Source: Salibacterium salarium (lineage in GTDB: Bacteria; Bacillota; Bacilli; Bacillales; Marinococcaceae). Taken from it: 64,000 bases of DNA. The stretch spans positions 806,001-870,000 of the forward strand of contig NZ_JAUSUM010000002.1 of assembly GCF_030813635.1 (NCBI RefSeq), read 5' to 3'. Below are positions 62,427 through 64,000 of this stretch, in pieces (positions within the stretch are counted from its first letter, which is position 1; each line of letters begins with the position of its first letter). A model generated the notes under the pieces. The model worked only from the letters and a program-made list of their open reading frames with translations. It made no database searches and had not been told where the DNA came from. Position numbers and translations under genes: made by a program.

Positions 62427-62540
62427 TTATTTCTGCTTAATAGCTCCACCATTGCCGCGGGCATACGTCGGACGGTTAACGCCCATCAGTTCCTTCAAAT
62501 CTTTATCTGTGAGCTTCTCTTTCGGCTTTTTCTTGGTCAT
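62427..62540 (-). CDS. Small conserved phage peptide gene
   Basis: 37-aa basic protein MTKKKPKEKLTDKDLKEL followed by MGVNRPTYARGNGGAIKQK, ATG 62540 after AGGAGGGTG, TAA 14 bases before the late-regulator start. Similar short proteins precede ArpU-like genes in other Gram-positive phages, from memory; function unknown. Confidence 0.7.
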   Translation of the reverse strand: MTKKKPKEKLTDKDLKELMGVNRPTYARGNGGAIKQK

Positions 62541-62560
62541 GCAGCACCCTCCTATCTCAT

Positions 62561-62613
62561 AAAAAAAGAGGACGCCAAGATCCACGGTCGTAACCGTAAA
62601 TCAAAGCGTCCTC
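62561..62613 (-). terminator. Terminator after membrane gene pair
   Basis: GAGGACGC / GCGTCCTC arms enclosing a small ACGGT / ACCGT hairpin, followed by TTTTTTT on the minus strand. Ends the operon at 62653-63542 upstream of the late regulator. Confidence 0.85.
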
Positions 62614-62652
62614 CAGTGGGCTGGTAGAACTAAATGTATCTCTTTTCAATAA

Positions 62653-63018
62653 CTAAAATTTAGTTTGTTTATTATGATAATCGTTTTTTTCGGAGTCTAA
62701 ATTCTCTAATGCTCGCTTTTCGTTTTTGGATAATTTTTCTTTACTCTTAGCTGCTAGAATTAACCTGTCGGTGGCGGTTAAATTTCCGTTTTTATATCTT
62801 TTTCTTCTTTCTAATTCATCATTTACATAACTTGTGAAAGCATATATCCTATCCCTAATTAAATTCCAGACTTTTTTTAATATCCATTTAACTAAGCTAA
62901 TCAATAATCCACTAAGTAAGCCTATTAGAATAAAATCTAAAATGGTTAATTCATTATACCTACCAAAATAATTCGTTAATAATTCCAAATTCAAAAATCC
63001 TTTCTTGTTAAAATACAT
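62653..63018 (-). CDS. Membrane protein, second of pair
   Basis: 121-aa protein with one membrane segment (FILIGLLSGLLISLVKWIL, about 29-47) and a basic helical tail (DELERRKRYKNG, LSKNEKRALENL). Overlaps the upstream gene by 28 bases, so the two are coupled. Family not recognised. Confidence 0.65.
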   Translation of the reverse strand: MYFNKKGFLNLELLTNYFGRYNELTILDFILIGLLSGLLISLVKWILKKVWNLIRDRIYAFTSYVNDELERRKRYKNGNLTATDRLILAAKSKEKLSKNEKRALENLDSEKNDYHNKQTKF

Positions 63019-63542
63019 CGAATATTAATAAATTTAAATAATTTTCTTATCCAATGTTTTACTTTTGAAGGGTTTTTTTGTAAATTATATTCACGATGAA
63101 GTTTTAAAAACGTGTCTATTGATTTCACCATAAAAGTTGTAAAACTATACTTTTCATCTTCATCCCCATTCTTAAATTTATTAACCATATAATTATTGAA
63201 GTTTATTAGATCGTAATTAGTTAAAAGATGCATGTTATCTTTAAGTAAATTTTCCACTTCACTTGCACAATCCTTAAAGTTTGCATAACTATTATATATT
63301 TCAGTTTTTTGTACAGATTTATTTACAAATCGGAAATCTTTAAACGCTGCTTGATAACTTAGATATATAAAGTACAATTTATTGTAAAGAGTCACCATTC
63401 GATTTTCGATTAACTCCCTTTTTTTCTCCCTATTTTTTTGAATTCTATCTTTCCAAAAAATCACAGTTGCTGTAAATAAAGTAGTTAAAATACTCGTTAA
63501 TATCGGTGTAGTAAAAGAGCTTAAGTTAATACCAAAAATCAA
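62991..63542 (-). CDS. Membrane-anchored helical protein, first of pair
   Basis: 183-aa protein, TTG start after GGGGGAAAAGC. One N-terminal membrane segment (FTTPILTSILTTLFTATVIFW) and a long helical cytosolic part with charged helices (KDRIQKNREKKRELIENRMVTLY, FKDCASEVENLL). Layout resembles small phage-borne exclusion proteins, but nothing identifies it. AT-rich. Confidence 0.65.
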   Translation of the reverse strand: MIFGINLSSFTTPILTSILTTLFTATVIFWKDRIQKNREKKRELIENRMVTLYNKLYFIYLSYQAAFKDFRFVNKSVQKTEIYNSYANFKDCASEVENLLKDNMHLLTNYDLINFNNYMVNKFKNGDEDEKYSFTTFMVKSIDTFLKLHREYNLQKNPSKVKHWIRKLFKFINIRCILTRKDF

Positions 63543-63662
63543 AGCTTTTCCCCCTCATCAAACTCCTCTGATTTATTGTCCTAATGTATAATATTTTTTC
63601 ACAAATCATTACAACAACATCACAGATATATCTATAAAAACTTCTGCAGTAGGCCGGTGGAA

Positions 63663-64000
63663 TTATTTTTTCTTTTTTGGAAGAAATTTTTTATATCGTG
63701 GTTGATGTCGTTTCTTCAAAATAGGTGGTAAACCCACATTTTCTCTTAAATCATTATATCTACCCATTGCAAATTCTAAAAATTCCCTATCTTCATCTCC
63801 GAAATAGTCATCTATCTGCTCATGTATAATAAAATCTTCTTTCAAACCCCATAAAAGCGAATAGAGCTCTGCATCAACATATTCATGATTTTCTTCTATT
63901 ATTTTTTCAATTTCTAAAAGCTGGTCATATGTTATACCTTCATACCCATCCGTAGCAACAACCTTCTTTTCGATTACCTTGGCTATAGGTGCATATACAT
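63663..64000 (-). CDS. Hypothetical phage protein, 5' end outside window
   Basis: Frame open to the right edge, 112 codons visible. It reads IAKVIEKKVVATDGYEGITYDQLLEIEKIIEE, then EHYVDAELYSLLW-like acidic helices, FGDEDREFLEFAMGRYNDLRE and a basic tail KKRHQPRYKKFLPKKKK. The TTG at 63845 is internal, not the start. Family not recognised. Confidence 0.65.
   Translation of the reverse strand, partial: VYAPIAKVIEKKVVATDGYEGITYDQLLEIEKIIEENHEYVDAELYSLLWGLKEDFIIHEQIDDYFGDEDREFLEFAMGRYNDLRENVGLPPILKKRHQPRYKKFLPKKKK

Larger units (their letters stand above)
31110..64000. mobile_element. Myovirus-type prophage inserted in comGC (partial)
   Basis: At least 32.9 kb of prophage, open at the right edge. 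Reading order on the minus strand is small genes, ArpU-like regulator, terS, terL, portal, minor head, protease-scaffold, decoration, capsid, connectors, DUF3383 sheath, tube, chaperones, tape measure, baseplate, fibres, holin/amidase, cargo, comGC junction. Contractile-tail genes mark a myophage. All structural frames seem intact, so it may be functional. Integrase, repressor and replication genes are expected beyond 64000. Confidence 0.95.

Noticed and set aside
63663-63845. 60-aa gene starting with TTG at 63845
   Set aside because: The same frame is open upstream to the window edge with protein-like sequence, so the TTG is internal to a longer gene.
1-64000. CRISPR arrays, tRNA or rRNA genes
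   Set aside because: No regularly spaced repeats and no cloverleaf or rRNA sequence seen on either strand; a tRNA scan was not possible by eye at full sensitivity.

Overview
The window is chromosomal DNA of a spore-forming, naturally competent member of the Bacillaceae. Gene order over the first 31 kb (xseB-xseA-folD-nusB-yqhY, spoIIIAH to spoIIIAA, efp-yqhT-yqhR, yqhP, yqhO, mntR, lipM, yqhL, gcvPB-gcvPA-gcvT, yqhH-yqhG, yqzE, comGG to comGC) follows the Bacillus subtilis yqg/yqh region. Glu/Asp-rich extracytoplasmic and phage structural proteins, an S-layer-homology protein and a B12-dependent ribonucleotide reductase would fit a halo- or alkaliphilic genus, but that is inference.

Region 1 (1-12 kb, mostly minus strand): exonuclease VII, folate metabolism, NusB and an Asp23-family protein; then the complete eight-gene spoIIIA operon of the forespore-mother cell channel; then EF-P, an Xaa-Pro peptidase and YqhR. 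accB-accC, which lie between spoIIIAH and yqhY in B. subtilis, are absent here and a 124-aa unknown gene sits in their place. aroQ is also absent between yqhT and yqhR.

Region 2 (12-31 kb): YqhP, a degenerate PAP2-like membrane protein, a patatin-like lipase, MntR, class II ribonucleotide reductase, a D-amino-acid aminotransferase, octanoyltransferase LipM, a rhodanese, the glycine cleavage operon divergent from an SNF2 helicase/YqhG pair, small conserved membrane proteins, and the 3' part of the comG pseudopilin operon.

Region 3 (about 31.1 kb to the right edge): a large prophage inserted inside comGC. Only the 3' part of comGC remains, joined to phage DNA just before the conserved Ile-Glu-Met of the pilin signature. 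comGA, comGB and the 5' end of comGC are presumably beyond the right edge. Reading from the right edge in the direction of late transcription (minus strand), the phage has: early/middle small genes, an ArpU-like late regulator, terminase small and large subunits, DUF1073 portal, Mu gpF-like minor head protein, a prohead protease fused to a scaffold, decoration protein, major capsid protein, head-tail connectors, a DUF3383 tail sheath, tail tube, frameshifted tail-assembly chaperones, tape measure, and baseplate proteins (Dit-like, plug, hub, spike, gp25-like, J, I-like). Fibre genes and holin/XhlA/amidase lysis genes follow. The sheath and gp25/J baseplate mark a contractile-tailed myophage. 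No integrase or repressor is in the window.

Three parts of the prophage look like cargo. A membrane-anchored protein with its own promoter and terminator sits inside the tail operon. An acyltransferase lies between the fibre and lysis genes. The last block, next to comGC, holds an SOS-boxed yolD, a secreted fusion of three S-layer-homology repeats, a ComEC-like metallo-beta-lactamase domain and a ComEA-like helix-hairpin-helix domain with a DUF3006 partner, a CxxC protein with a possible HEPN-like C-terminus, and a multi-pass membrane protein. A phage that breaks the DNA-uptake pilus while carrying a surface protein built from DNA-uptake-type modules is the most interesting feature here.
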